DNA of 29,349 nucleotides from CAZMLC01 sp964567125 (lineage in GTDB: Bacteria > Verrucomicrobiota > Kiritimatiellia > RFP12 > UBA1067), in assembly GCA_964567125.1 (NCBI GenBank), contig CAZMLC010000030.1, forward strand, positions 1 to 29,349, in the 5' to 3' direction. Under the pieces are notes generated by a model. The model ran no database searches and was not told the origin of the DNA. It was given only the letters and a program-made list of their open reading frames with translations. The first letter of the stretch is position 1, and every line of letters starts with the position of its first letter. A program made the translations under genes and the position numbers. Positions 21,156 to 29,349 of the stretch are shown one piece after another.

Positions 21156-22285
21156 GCGCGCAAAAACCAATTCAAGCGCTTGCAGATCCACGCAATAGCG
21201 ATCAAGATCCCCACATGTCCCGCGGTCAACAGCAGCGGATAGGCCGTCGTGATGTACGGTTTCAATCCAAAGACAAAATTGTCCACCAATGGCCTGAAAT
21301 TACAAATCTGACCCAGCACGTAAACGAGCAGCGCGTTTTGCCCCAACAGCAGAAGCAATCCCAATCCACGGCGCATCTGCGCGATGTCACACGTAACATA
21401 AAACAGCGCCAGCAACAGAAAACTGTAGCCCGACGCCACCAGCACCATTGAACTGCTGAAGATATGCTTGATGACCGGCACACCTAGGAGGTGGAGCAAC
21501 CAGCCTCCGCCAGCGCACGCCATACCGGCAAGCACGAAGAGCGCAACCCGGCGCCATGGCGTCAAGGCACTGCGCAAAACATCGCCGGCCAATACGCCGA
21601 ACATCACCGTCGCAGTAAAGCCAAGCGAACTCAGTATCCACGTGTACGCATACGTCGGTGAAAAGACCACCTGCCCGTCAGCGCCCAGCGTTGCGTGATC
21701 GCGCCAGCGTCCCAGCACCAGACGGTCAATCCCCTCGGCGAGATTTTTACCCGCTGACCAATCCCCGCCGCCGAAGCCTTGGATCGTGATCCACTGCATC
21801 GCCGCCCAGAAAACTACGAGTAGACTCAGCGTGTAGATCAGGTGACCGCGCCAGTTCAGTTTCAAGACCGGCACAAGCGACAGCACATATCCCACGGCAA
21901 TCGCCTGCAAGGTGTTCGAGAACAGATAGAGTCGCGAAAAATCCAGCGCGCGCAGATTACCCTGCACCATCATGCCCCAGAACCAGAGGATCGCCACGCG
22001 CTTGAGTGCGCGCACCAGCACCTGCTTGTGGTCGCGACAGGAGGAGAGCGAAAACGGCATCGACAACCCGGAGGTGAAGAGGAAGAGCGGCATGACAAGA
22101 TCCCACATCGTAAAACCTTCCCACGCCACATGCGTCCACTGAAAACGGAAGGCTTGCGGCGCATCCCAAACGGCATAGAGGGCCGAGACGATCGGAGCGA
22201 GTCCCACCAGAAAAAGCATATCGAGCCCACGCAGCGCATCGATGCAGGCGAGGCGCGGAGCACGGTGTTCCACCTTCATCGTCAT
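21152..22285 (-). CDS. DUF5009/HGSNAT-like membrane acyltransferase
   Basis: An integral membrane protein of 377 aa with about ten hydrophobic segments. The N-terminal RLACIDALRGLDMLFLVGLAP matches the R-x-x-S/C-x-D-x-x-RG start of the DUF1624/DUF5009 family, whose animal member HGSNAT moves acetyl from cytosolic acetyl-CoA to terminal glucosamine of heparan sulfate across a membrane. Further family-like parts are MWDLVMPLFLFTSGLSMPFS, the NTLQAIAVGY segment and a closing VGILIAIAWICKRLNWF. The ATG overlaps the preceding stop as ATGA, with AGAGAG as ribosome binding site. Its TAG stop overlaps the stop of the opposing activator gene. The substrate in this organism is unknown; proximity to a GH20 enzyme points to an amino sugar. 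Confidence 0.82.
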   Translation of the reverse strand: MTMKVEHRAPRLACIDALRGLDMLFLVGLAPIVSALYAVWDAPQAFRFQWTHVAWEGFTMWDLVMPLFLFTSGLSMPFSLSSCRDHKQVLVRALKRVAILWFWGMMVQGNLRALDFSRLYLFSNTLQAIAVGYVLSLVPVLKLNWRGHLIYTLSLLVVFWAAMQWITIQGFGGGDWSAGKNLAEGIDRLVLGRWRDHATLGADGQVVFSPTYAYTWILSSLGFTATVMFGVLAGDVLRSALTPWRRVALFVLAGMACAGGGWLLHLLGVPVIKHIFSSSMVLVASGYSFLLLALFYVTCDIAQMRRGLGLLLLLGQNALLVYVLGQICNFRPLVDNFVFGLKPYITTAYPLLLTAGHVGILIAIAWICKRLNWFLRA

Positions 22286-22923
22286 TTTCTCTCTCTTTGT
22301 TTGAGCGTTTCCCGAACAACGTCAAGCAGCGGCTGACCCGCAATCTGAAGATCTTCGAGTACGGCATCCCCTTTGTAAATACGCAGGCAGGCAAACGCCT
22401 GCTGACGGGGCCGATTCCGACCAGAAAACGCTCGCGCATCCGCTTCCGACGCCAATTTTTCAGGAACATAAAAACGATCGACCACAGGATGAAAATACAC
22501 GGTATATTTGCCCGTCTCCCGTGATGTCACCACCGGTTTTCCTCTCTGCTGAACCGCATTCGTGACCATCTGAAATTCAGGATGACACCACCGAACCCGC
22601 ATCCGAATATAAAGGCCGTCCGACGGTTCCACGGCCGCCAACGACGTAATCGTCCCGACAACATTTGAATCGCACTCGATCACCGCATAGGCCGTCTGTC
22701 CAGCATCCCATTGAAACGATGAGGAATGTTGCGAAAGTGCGGGCAACGAAATCGCCATGTAACGCCCGCGAAACGCATCGAAGGGATCCACAGGCGCCGT
22801 TGAAAAAAGTACGCACGAGCCCCTCTTTAACGTGACTTCACGCTGAATAATCAACGAAGCCAACACAGCCAATTGCGCAAGAATCCCACAGACAATGAGC
22901 CCAAAGAAAATGCGTTTCTTCAT
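22282..22923 (-). CDS. GDYXXLXY-type protein with N-terminal membrane anchor
   Basis: 213 aa. One N-terminal hydrophobic helix (FFGLIVCGILAQLAVLASLII) is followed by a soluble, probably extracytoplasmic part. The stretch VDPFDAFRGRYMAISL aligns with the VDPRDxLRGDYxxLxY signature of the GDYXXLXY family (PF14345), but Asp is replaced by Arg and the last Tyr is missing. This family is typically found beside DUF2157 proteins, as here. The start overlaps the DUF2157 stop as ATGA and its stop overlaps the acyltransferase start, so the three are almost certainly cotranslated. The family has no established function. Confidence 0.8.
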   Translation of the reverse strand: MKKRIFFGLIVCGILAQLAVLASLIIQREVTLKRGSCVLFSTAPVDPFDAFRGRYMAISLPALSQHSSSFQWDAGQTAYAVIECDSNVVGTITSLAAVEPSDGLYIRMRVRWCHPEFQMVTNAVQQRGKPVVTSRETGKYTVYFHPVVDRFYVPEKLASEADARAFSGRNRPRQQAFACLRIYKGDAVLEDLQIAGQPLLDVVRETLKQRERK

Positions 22924-24254
22924 TGTGGCAGCCCTCCCTTACGCGTATACCGTGAACACAGAAGCAAGATTGCACCGCACGCGATAAAGGCGATACCCTT
23001 GGTCGTAAAAGTCATCTCGCTGCTGAAAAACTTACCCAGTACGATCAGCACCAGCACGTAGACGCCCCATTTCATCTGCGCCATCGCGCGCTGCCGAATC
23101 CCCGTCAGCAGCGTGCCGAACCCCAGCAGGGAGAGATAAGCCAACACCAGGACACTTGCCCAGATACCATGCTCGTCGGCCATGCAGAACCACGACAGCA
23201 CATAGATGGCCGCAACCACAATGAAGGCGCTTCCCCAGAGCAGCGGCAGCCATGACCACGCCTCCTGCCGCGTACATCGCCAGACCTTCATCCACGCCAC
23301 GGTGGCAGCCGCAGGGGCTGCCACAGCCAGCGCCAGATCATACGACCAAGTCACCCAGCTGCGATAGGATTCCAACGCGCGGAATGCGTGTTCAAACGAC
23401 CAGGGCCATCTGAACATCAGCAGATAGAGCACTACAAAAAGCCCGACTCCGCCCAGCGTGCGCAACGGCGTATTAAAAATACCGCCCGAAGCCTGTTTCT
23501 CGATGCAGATTCCCAGTAGCCATACCAACGAAAAAAGCGCGGTATAGATGATGATCCACAGCCCTGGGATCTGCTTTTCCAACGTAATTCCCAATGCGGC
23601 CAGCGCACTTCCCACAGCGCCCCACAGCATGAGCTGCCCGCGAACGCCGCACGTCGTCTCACGCACGACATCGCGGATCACAGGAACACCCAGCAGCGCG
23701 AAAAACCAGTAGTGGCAGACAAAACCATCGATCATCTTGAACAGCAAAACCCAGACCAGTAGTCCCACGTAATAACCGATCACGGGCAAGACCGCCTGCG
23801 TCGCCCAGATGACTGGCAAAAGCAGAAGGCTCCACGTCAGCGCAAAGTTCTCCGGATTGCCGCTGATCTGATAGGTTTGCGCAATCAGCGAGATACCCAC
23901 ACCGATCGAGAGTCCCCAGAAAGCACCGAGCGGTTCGAGAAAGGCGCGCGAGCGCCACGCTTTCATAACGCCCATTCCATAAAGCGCAACGCTGATCAGA
24001 AGCGGCAGAAAGGCCAGCACGACGCGCACGGGACGCGTCAGTGACTCCCAGTTCGCGGCCAGCAGCGCAATCAGACCTAATCCGAGCAACGACACGCCGA
24101 AAACCGTAAGGATGATACGCCCCCACGTTGAACCGGCAGACTGTTCAGCCGAATAGCGGGCTCTCAGCGCAGCCGCAGTCTGGGCCGATACTACGCCCTC
24201 CGCCTGCCAGCTTTCGATCTCCGTCAGGACCCAGCGGATCTCCCTGTTTCCCAT
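22920..24254 (-). CDS. DUF2157 multispanning membrane protein
   Basis: 444 aa from the ATG at 24254, chosen because AAAGGGG lies 8 nt upstream; a GTG at 24287 would add 11 residues. The N-terminal 75 residues are soluble (IRWVLTEIESWQAEGVVSAQTAAALRARY), the DUF2157 (PF09925) feature. About twelve hydrophobic helices follow, the first being IILTVFGVSLLGLGLIALLAANW. It ends in a short basic tail (CSRYTRKGGLPQ). It overlaps the following GDYXXLXY gene by 4 nt, and 60 nt separate it from the GH20 gene. Function unknown. Confidence 0.85.
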   Translation of the reverse strand: MGNREIRWVLTEIESWQAEGVVSAQTAAALRARYSAEQSAGSTWGRIILTVFGVSLLGLGLIALLAANWESLTRPVRVVLAFLPLLISVALYGMGVMKAWRSRAFLEPLGAFWGLSIGVGISLIAQTYQISGNPENFALTWSLLLLPVIWATQAVLPVIGYYVGLLVWVLLFKMIDGFVCHYWFFALLGVPVIRDVVRETTCGVRGQLMLWGAVGSALAALGITLEKQIPGLWIIIYTALFSLVWLLGICIEKQASGGIFNTPLRTLGGVGLFVVLYLLMFRWPWSFEHAFRALESYRSWVTWSYDLALAVAAPAAATVAWMKVWRCTRQEAWSWLPLLWGSAFIVVAAIYVLSWFCMADEHGIWASVLVLAYLSLLGFGTLLTGIRQRAMAQMKWGVYVLVLIVLGKFFSSEMTFTTKGIAFIACGAILLLCSRYTRKGGLPQ

Positions 24255-24314
24255 ATATACCCCTTTGATGTCGCGACTAAAACACACACGATTCAGCCGC
24301 AGACATCCATGAGA

Positions 24315-26087
24315 TTAGTCGATTTTTTCAAAACGCGCAAGACTATCAGACAGTCCACCTTCGCGGTTGCGCAGACGCCACACGGCGGCATGCGCCGCTT
24401 TAACCTGCGCTAACGTTTCACGCCAACCGGGGTCGGCACGCGTCGCGAGGAGCTGTTTTCCGCGCTGACATGCTGCGCGAACCAAGAGGCAGGCCTGCAG
24501 CAGTTCCGCGCGCACCACGCGCACCTCCTCGTCCGCTGTGGCAGCCCTCACGCCTGCCACCGCTGTTTCAATCCGGCGAACCGCCTCTTCCACGGCCTGC
24601 AAAGAATCCAGCGTCACCCCGGCCTGCAGTGGACGTAAACGCGGCTTGGCAAGAATGTGAAAAAGTTCCGTGCTGTTACCGCGCGTCGCACCGCTCAACA
24701 GATGAACGCGACCCAGCGTATCCAACAGGCTGCCGAACCCCTGCGTAAGATACCCATCGGCAAGCTGCGGGATATCGAGGTTCTCGTTTTGCGTCAAGCC
24801 CCAGCTGTAAGCCGCCGCACGTGCGAACGGGACAAAGCTAATGGCCAGCGGCTGCCAATGCCCGCCGTCGCCCCAATCGCAGACCACCAAGCCGCAGGCA
24901 CCATGTTTGAGTCCATGGCGTGCCGCGGATTTGAGATTATCCTCCGCCGTATCTGCACGACCGCTCAGCGCATTCCACGAGGCTGTTCCCGGGCAGACAT
25001 AAAACGGCACACCCGCAGCCGCGAAGCGCGCGCCGTGCGCATCAAAGGGATGATCTGCCTCATAGCCCCACTCCAACACGACCACATCCCGCGGAATCTC
25101 AGGGATTAATTCGGGATGGTTGATGATGATGTCACCCCAGAAGGCCATTTGAAAACCGCGCGCCTTCACACGCTGATAAAGCGCCAGCATGAAATCAAGG
25201 TAGACACGACCTTCCCCCACCGCCTTCACGCGCGCTGCGGATTTCCCTGGGCCTCGTAAATCAAACGGTTCATCGCCACCCACATTGAAGAGCCGCGATG
25301 TAAAACAGGGAAGCAGTTGATCGTAGAGCCCTTCCAGAAAAACCAGACTCTGCGGATCACTCGGCGAGAGGCAGGAAGGTTTTTCCTGAAATCCGCCCCA
25401 CGGCAACGGCGCACCGCCCTGCGGCAACTCTGCCAGCTTCAGATAACGCGGATGGGAAAACCACCGTTCCAGATGACCAAAGGAGTTCTGATTCGGCACC
25501 AGCTCCATGCAGCGTTCCGCACAGTAGCGATCCAGCGCACGAATTTCCTCGGCGGTGAACGGTGATGCGTGAGCCCAGACCTCTTCATGCCCGCGGTAGG
25601 CAAAGGTATGCTCCATATAGAGCTGCAGATGGTTTATCTTGAGCTCCGCCAGACGATCAACCAGCCGATACAGCGTCGCCATCGTCGGTACCTTGTCGCG
25701 GCTCACATCGAGCATCACGCCGCGGACAGGGAAGTCGGGCGCATCGTCAATCACGCAGCAGGCAAGGCGCCCCTGTCCGAATTCGATCAGCTTGGCCAGC
25801 GTAACCGCGGCATAGAAAAATCCGGCCTCGTCCATGGCCTCCAGAACGATGTCCGAAGGCGTTACTCGTAGGCGATAGGCCTGCGCAGCACGCTGTCCGT
25901 CGCGCACACAGCGCAGCGTGACGCCACGATCGGACGGCCAGCCCGCACCCAGCCGAGCCATCAGCCAGGCACACGCCTTTTGCGCAGCGGCGCAGGGAAC
26001 AATGCGTCCGCCCGCATCCATCAGACACAGGCCTTCGCCGTACTGGATCGTCCGCGGACGCGGCAGAATCTGTTCAGCGCCAAACAT
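24315..26087 (-). CDS. GH20 beta-N-acetylhexosaminidase-like glycosidase
   Basis: Glycoside hydrolase family 20 enzymes remove terminal GlcNAc or GalNAc using the substrate's own N-acetyl group as nucleophile. An N-terminal GH20b-type domain (QILPRPRTIQYGEG; EAGFFYAAVTLAKLIE) precedes the catalytic barrel (FPVRGVMLDVSRDKVPTMAT; INHLQLYMEHTFAY). The catalytic pair is Asp272-Glu273 in FNVGGDEPFDL; Asn stands where classical members have His (HxGGDE). A C-terminal helical region follows. I prefer the ATG at 26087 (590 aa), 11 nt after the preceding stop, because the upstream ATG at 26168 would overlap that gene by 70 nt and add no recognisable sequence. Neither start gives a signal peptide, so the enzyme looks cytoplasmic. 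Substrate not determined. Confidence 0.88.
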   Translation of the reverse strand: MFGAEQILPRPRTIQYGEGLCLMDAGGRIVPCAAAQKACAWLMARLGAGWPSDRGVTLRCVRDGQRAAQAYRLRVTPSDIVLEAMDEAGFFYAAVTLAKLIEFGQGRLACCVIDDAPDFPVRGVMLDVSRDKVPTMATLYRLVDRLAELKINHLQLYMEHTFAYRGHEEVWAHASPFTAEEIRALDRYCAERCMELVPNQNSFGHLERWFSHPRYLKLAELPQGGAPLPWGGFQEKPSCLSPSDPQSLVFLEGLYDQLLPCFTSRLFNVGGDEPFDLRGPGKSAARVKAVGEGRVYLDFMLALYQRVKARGFQMAFWGDIIINHPELIPEIPRDVVVLEWGYEADHPFDAHGARFAAAGVPFYVCPGTASWNALSGRADTAEDNLKSAARHGLKHGACGLVVCDWGDGGHWQPLAISFVPFARAAAYSWGLTQNENLDIPQLADGYLTQGFGSLLDTLGRVHLLSGATRGNSTELFHILAKPRLRPLQAGVTLDSLQAVEEAVRRIETAVAGVRAATADEEVRVVRAELLQACLLVRAACQRGKQLLATRADPGWRETLAQVKAAHAAVWRLRNREGGLSDSLARFEKID

Positions 26088-26098
26088 AGGGTTACCCG

Positions 26099-29000
26099 TT
26101 ATCGGACGATCATCAGCGATCCTGTCCGATAGAGATAAAGTCCGTTGTCTTTCGCCTTCAGCATCCACCCTGCGGAGACCTGCAAGGTCGACGCATTCAC
26201 CGTCAGCTGATTCGCCTGCAAGATCAAGGAACCGCTCTTCGGCGTTCCCGTGAACGTCACTTTCGCACCATCAGCCACTGTGAGCGTATCAAAACCGAGC
26301 GCATCCACATCGCCCGCACCGTCCGCGGCGACCTGCACCGCGCCGCTGATCGTCAAGGCACCGTTCGTCACAACACCGCCGCCCGAGACACTCTGCACGG
26401 TCTGGTCCATGCGCCCAAGGTCAAGCGTCGCTGTATTGCCCAGCACCAGCTGCGTCGAGGTCGCCAGCATATTTGCATCGACGGGCCGGGCATTGATCCA
26501 CTTCTTGGTCAGATAGGCCTCCACCTGTTGCTGCTCGTCAGGCGTCAACGTCCGATCATAGGCGATCACTTCGCCAACAAGGCCATTGTAACTCCGCGTC
26601 GCAATGCCTCCTAGCCAATAGAAATGATTGCCCAATGTCCATGATTTCGACCAATTGGGCTGATTACCCCGAACCATGAAAATATAAGGGGTCGAGGGTG
26701 TAAAAGTCCGCGTATTCACACCGTTGACGAAGTAGTTGCTCGCATATCCGAAACCCTGATCCGTTGCCCCCGAACGATAGCAATCCCAGTTTGAACTATT
26801 TGACAAACGAATACCACTATCATCATTCCGCGGACCGAATAAGCCTGCGCAACTGGTATAACCATCAGTTTGCGTCACAAAGAAAATGGTCCGCAAGGTC
26901 GACGTTGTCGTCGAAGTTAAGCGATTCGTGATTGTTGTCGCATCGCCTCTAAACCAGAGACCACCGCGCCCACCGAACGCGCCCGAACTATACAACGGCA
27001 ATGTAGTGCGATTGTCAGGATCCTTCGCGAAATCACCCCCTGTAGAGCCCAGATTTTTCCATGTGGTGACTTCGCCGCCCGCATTCGTCACAACCGACGA
27101 CACATCGGAGGCATCGAGCTGGAATGTGCGTCCCGAAGTCACCGGCAGCGTATGCGTTTTCCACGTCTGAAGCAGGAGCGTGCCCTCACTCACAGTCAAA
27201 ACACCCGTATAACTTGACCCCTGGCCAATCGTCATGGGAACTGTCGAGGCGCTGCTCTTGGTCATGTTCAGCGCGCCTTGAAGCACTGCGGAAACCTCAC
27301 CCGATTGAATTTCAAGATCCGCAGCCTTTTCGCTACTGTTGCGCAACGTACCGCCGAAGCAGGAGAGCGATGCAAAGGTTTGCCGCGCCCCATTCAGATC
27401 CAGCGCCGCACCGCTTTGGATTGTCACGGGGCTTGCGACCGGCAGGATATTCGCCTGCTGCGTCGCGCTCACAGAATTGGTAATGCCCCACTTATTCATC
27501 AAGTAGGTGGAGACCGCGCTGTCTTCACCATCTGTCAGCAGCCGCTTGAACATCACGATTTCGCAAATGTATCCGTTAAACGCACGCGGATAATTTCCCG
27601 TGTTATCAAAGAACTGCCCGATCGAAAGCGACTTGCCAATGTCCTGGACGCCCGTCACCCGTGTCCGCATCAAATGCGGTTTACCAGAGGGAAATGCGGA
27701 AGAGGACACGCGTCCATTGATGGTGTAGTTCGTATTGCCGGTGACGCCCCAGCGCGGGAACGCGGAATCCCAGTTGTTGAGGCCGCTCAACCGGATGCCG
27801 ACATCGCCGCCCGTTGAACCAATCAATCCGTCAAACGTGCGATACGCAAGCGGTTGACTGACCGCATAGATCGTCTGTTCAAAAATAGAACTGCTCGCCA
27901 CGCATGAAAGGCGATTCGTCACAGCCACGCCATCGAAGAGACCGCCGGCAAAACGAATCGCACCAACCCCATTGACCGCAGCCGCATCGTAGGTCGGCTG
28001 CATCAGCGGGTTAGCCTGCGTAAACAGCAGCGACGGCACATTGCTGTCCTGCCACTGGGTTACAAAACCCGCGCTGTTGGTTGATACCGTATTCGCACGC
28101 CGCGCCGCATCCAGCCGCAACGTGGCGGACTCGGCCAACAGGGGAAAATCATCCAGCAGATAGCCTTTCAGTTTAAGCGTTCCGGCCTGTACAACCGTCG
28201 GACCTGAATAGGTATTCGTACCCGATAAGATCTGCGTATTCGCGCCTTTTTTCACAATACCGACCACGCTGCTACCATTGGCGATCATGCCGGAAAATTC
28301 AGCGTGCCGCGACTCGTCATTTCCCAACAGCAGCGTGACCGTTCCCGCCGCACCAGCAACCCGAGCACCGCGTTGTCCACCGAGATAACCGATGGTATTG
28401 GTGCCCGTGGACAGCAGGGTTTCACCAGCATCCAGAATCGCCCCGTTGATCTGCACGGGTACAGAAAACGTCAATTGCCGCGCATCCGCCTTCACCACGC
28501 GTCCGGTTCCTGTCAGCGATGCGACGGTCCAGTCTTCCGTACGATCAATCACCAAGCTTCCATGATTCACGATCGGTCCTGTACCCAACGTTGCGTTTGC
28601 CGCAAGACGGACATCGCCCAGTCCCCCGTTACCTGAACCGACCAGCTGAGGCGCGCCAATATACGTACCCCCGGTATAACTCATCGGACGCGACACCGTC
28701 AGCGTGGAGCCATTCTCAGCGAAGAGACGGAGCAAGGAATTGCCCTTGATTTCGCCCGTCAATGCCGCAACGGTATTCGTATCCACGCGAATTGTGGCAC
28801 GATTCGTCACGTTGATCTCGCTTGCCACCGTAACATTTCCGCTTAAGCGCAGTGCAGCGAAGCCCTCGCTTCCCTGACCGGACAGATAGAGGCGATTGGT
28901 CAGCACGCCTCCCAGCAGATAGAGCTGACCACCAAACGCATTGTGATTCGCGGTGTCTGGTTCCGTAAACGTTCCCGGCAAACCATGCACCCAAATATCG

Positions 29001-29349
29001 CCTGAACCAAAGACATTGGCATTCGTGCTTTCCGGCATCACACGACCGACCAAAATATGCAAGCCGCCCGTAAAGGTGTTATTGGTGTTACTCAACCGAA
29101 TCGTACGGTTGCCCGTCGCATTGATATTGTCCACACCCGCAAGAATCGACAGCGTCATCGGGCCTGTGATCTGCGGCGCGATGCGCACAGGATCGGCATT
29201 AGCCACGATCAACCCCTCGTTGCTAGCAAAGGTCAACGCGCCCGACGCATCCGTCAAATCCTTGTTGAGCAGCAATGTCCCCAACGTCCCGGCGTTTCCA
29301 AGCGTCACCGTTTTGCCATTGAAGGCCAAGTTGGTCAAACCGACGTTCA
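26099..29349 (-). CDS. Partial surface protein with PATR beta-strand repeats and two LamG-like domains
   Basis: The frame is open to the window edge (codons ...NVG before LTNLAFNG), so the N terminus and any signal peptide lie outside. About 1,083 residues are visible. Beta-helix segments with autotransporter-associated repeats appear as NTNNTFTGGLHIL, SGTNTYSGPTVVQAGTLKLKG and SSYTGVLTVSEGTLLL. Two LamG/concanavalin-like domains of about 215 residues (about 406-620 and 737-950, counted from 29338) share LxLDA at the start, IGxxFxxxG...RxFNGYI/LVGEV near the end and a closing YLxxKWI/G. Such mosaics are abundant in Kiritimatiellota-type genomes. The C terminus (KAKDNGLYLYRTGSLMIVR) shows no autotransporter barrel. 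Likely an exported structural or glycan-binding protein; this is inference. It is the first visible gene of the minus-strand operon. Confidence 0.85.
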   Translation of the reverse strand, partial: NVGLTNLAFNGKTVTLGNAGTLGTLLLNKDLTDASGALTFASNEGLIVANADPVRIAPQITGPMTLSILAGVDNINATGNRTIRLSNTNNTFTGGLHILVGRVMPESTNANVFGSGDIWVHGLPGTFTEPDTANHNAFGGQLYLLGGVLTNRLYLSGQGSEGFAALRLSGNVTVASEINVTNRATIRVDTNTVAALTGEIKGNSLLRLFAENGSTLTVSRPMSYTGGTYIGAPQLVGSGNGGLGDVRLAANATLGTGPIVNHGSLVIDRTEDWTVASLTGTGRVVKADARQLTFSVPVQINGAILDAGETLLSTGTNTIGYLGGQRGARVAGAAGTVTLLLGNDESRHAEFSGMIANGSSVVGIVKKGANTQILSGTNTYSGPTVVQAGTLKLKGYLLDDFPLLAESATLRLDAARRANTVSTNSAGFVTQWQDSNVPSLLFTQANPLMQPTYDAAAVNGVGAIRFAGGLFDGVAVTNRLSCVASSSIFEQTIYAVSQPLAYRTFDGLIGSTGGDVGIRLSGLNNWDSAFPRWGVTGNTNYTINGRVSSSAFPSGKPHLMRTRVTGVQDIGKSLSIGQFFDNTGNYPRAFNGYICEIVMFKRLLTDGEDSAVSTYLMNKWGITNSVSATQQANILPVASPVTIQSGAALDLNGARQTFASLSCFGGTLRNSSEKAADLEIQSGEVSAVLQGALNMTKSSASTVPMTIGQGSSYTGVLTVSEGTLLLQTWKTHTLPVTSGRTFQLDASDVSSVVTNAGGEVTTWKNLGSTGGDFAKDPDNRTTLPLYSSGAFGGRGGLWFRGDATTITNRLTSTTTSTLRTIFFVTQTDGYTSCAGLFGPRNDDSGIRLSNSSNWDCYRSGATDQGFGYASNYFVNGVNTRTFTPSTPYIFMVRGNQPNWSKSWTLGNHFYWLGGIATRSYNGLVGEVIAYDRTLTPDEQQQVEAYLTKKWINARPVDANMLATSTQLVLGNTATLDLGRMDQTVQSVSGGGVVTNGALTISGAVQVAADGAGDVDALGFDTLTVADGAKVTFTGTPKSGSLILQANQLTVNASTLQVSAGWMLKAKDNGLYLYRTGSLMIVR

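Noticed and set aside
26088..26168. Longer start for the GH20 gene
   Set aside because: Would overlap the preceding gene by 70 nt; the added residues carry no signal peptide or domain. The later ATG fits the usual GH20b start, although its ribosome binding site is weak.

Overview
The window looks like chromosomal DNA from a Gram-negative bacterium of the PVC group, most likely Kiritimatiellota or a close relative. This is inferred from four things: a large surface protein mixing autotransporter-type beta-strand repeats with LamG-like domains, an EF-Tu with an unusual switch I, a NifA-type activator beside gltBD, and general gene content. The phylum call rests on pattern memory, not a search. 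A run of 100 N flanked by identical 55-nt sequences shows this is a draft, probably metagenomic, assembly.

Layout. (1) 79-8482, minus: two hybrid sensor histidine kinases joined by a 4-nt ATGA overlap. The upstream one is split by the N run, but its reading frame rejoins perfectly when the duplicated 55 nt is merged. It then encodes about 2052 residues: two membrane segments, a periplasmic sensor, HAMP, ten PAS domains, kinase core and receiver. (2) 8565-13555, minus: a translation/transcription cluster in the order promoter, tRNA-Thr(GGT), tuf, rpmG, tRNA-Trp(CCA), secE, nusG, rplK, rplA, rplJ, rplL, ending in a strong intrinsic terminator. The usual rpoB-rpoC do not follow. (3) 13373-13799: a divergent intergenic region with a good sigma-70 promoter facing the tRNA-Thr/tuf side and a sigma-54-like element plus palindromes facing gltB. 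(4) 13800-21155, plus: gltB, gltD and a sigma-54-dependent activator of NifA type, a likely nitrogen-assimilation unit. (5) 21152-29349, minus: five tightly packed genes. In transcription order they are a partial PATR/LamG surface protein, a GH20 hexosaminidase, a DUF2157 membrane protein, a GDYXXLXY-type protein and a DUF5009/HGSNAT-like membrane acetyltransferase. The last gene is convergent with the activator, with stop codons overlapping.

How the genes may work together. Region 2 supplies elongation factor, ribosomal stalk, secretion and antitermination parts. Region 4 makes glutamate from glutamine and 2-oxoglutarate, with a regulator that could act at the gltB promoter. Region 5 is the best candidate for something undescribed: a transmembrane amino-sugar acetyltransferase, a hexosaminidase whose family needs an N-acetyl group on its substrate, and the uncharacterised DUF2157/GDYXXLXY pair, all in one apparent operon. 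Nearly all remaining open frames are antisense or out-of-frame shadows of these genes.
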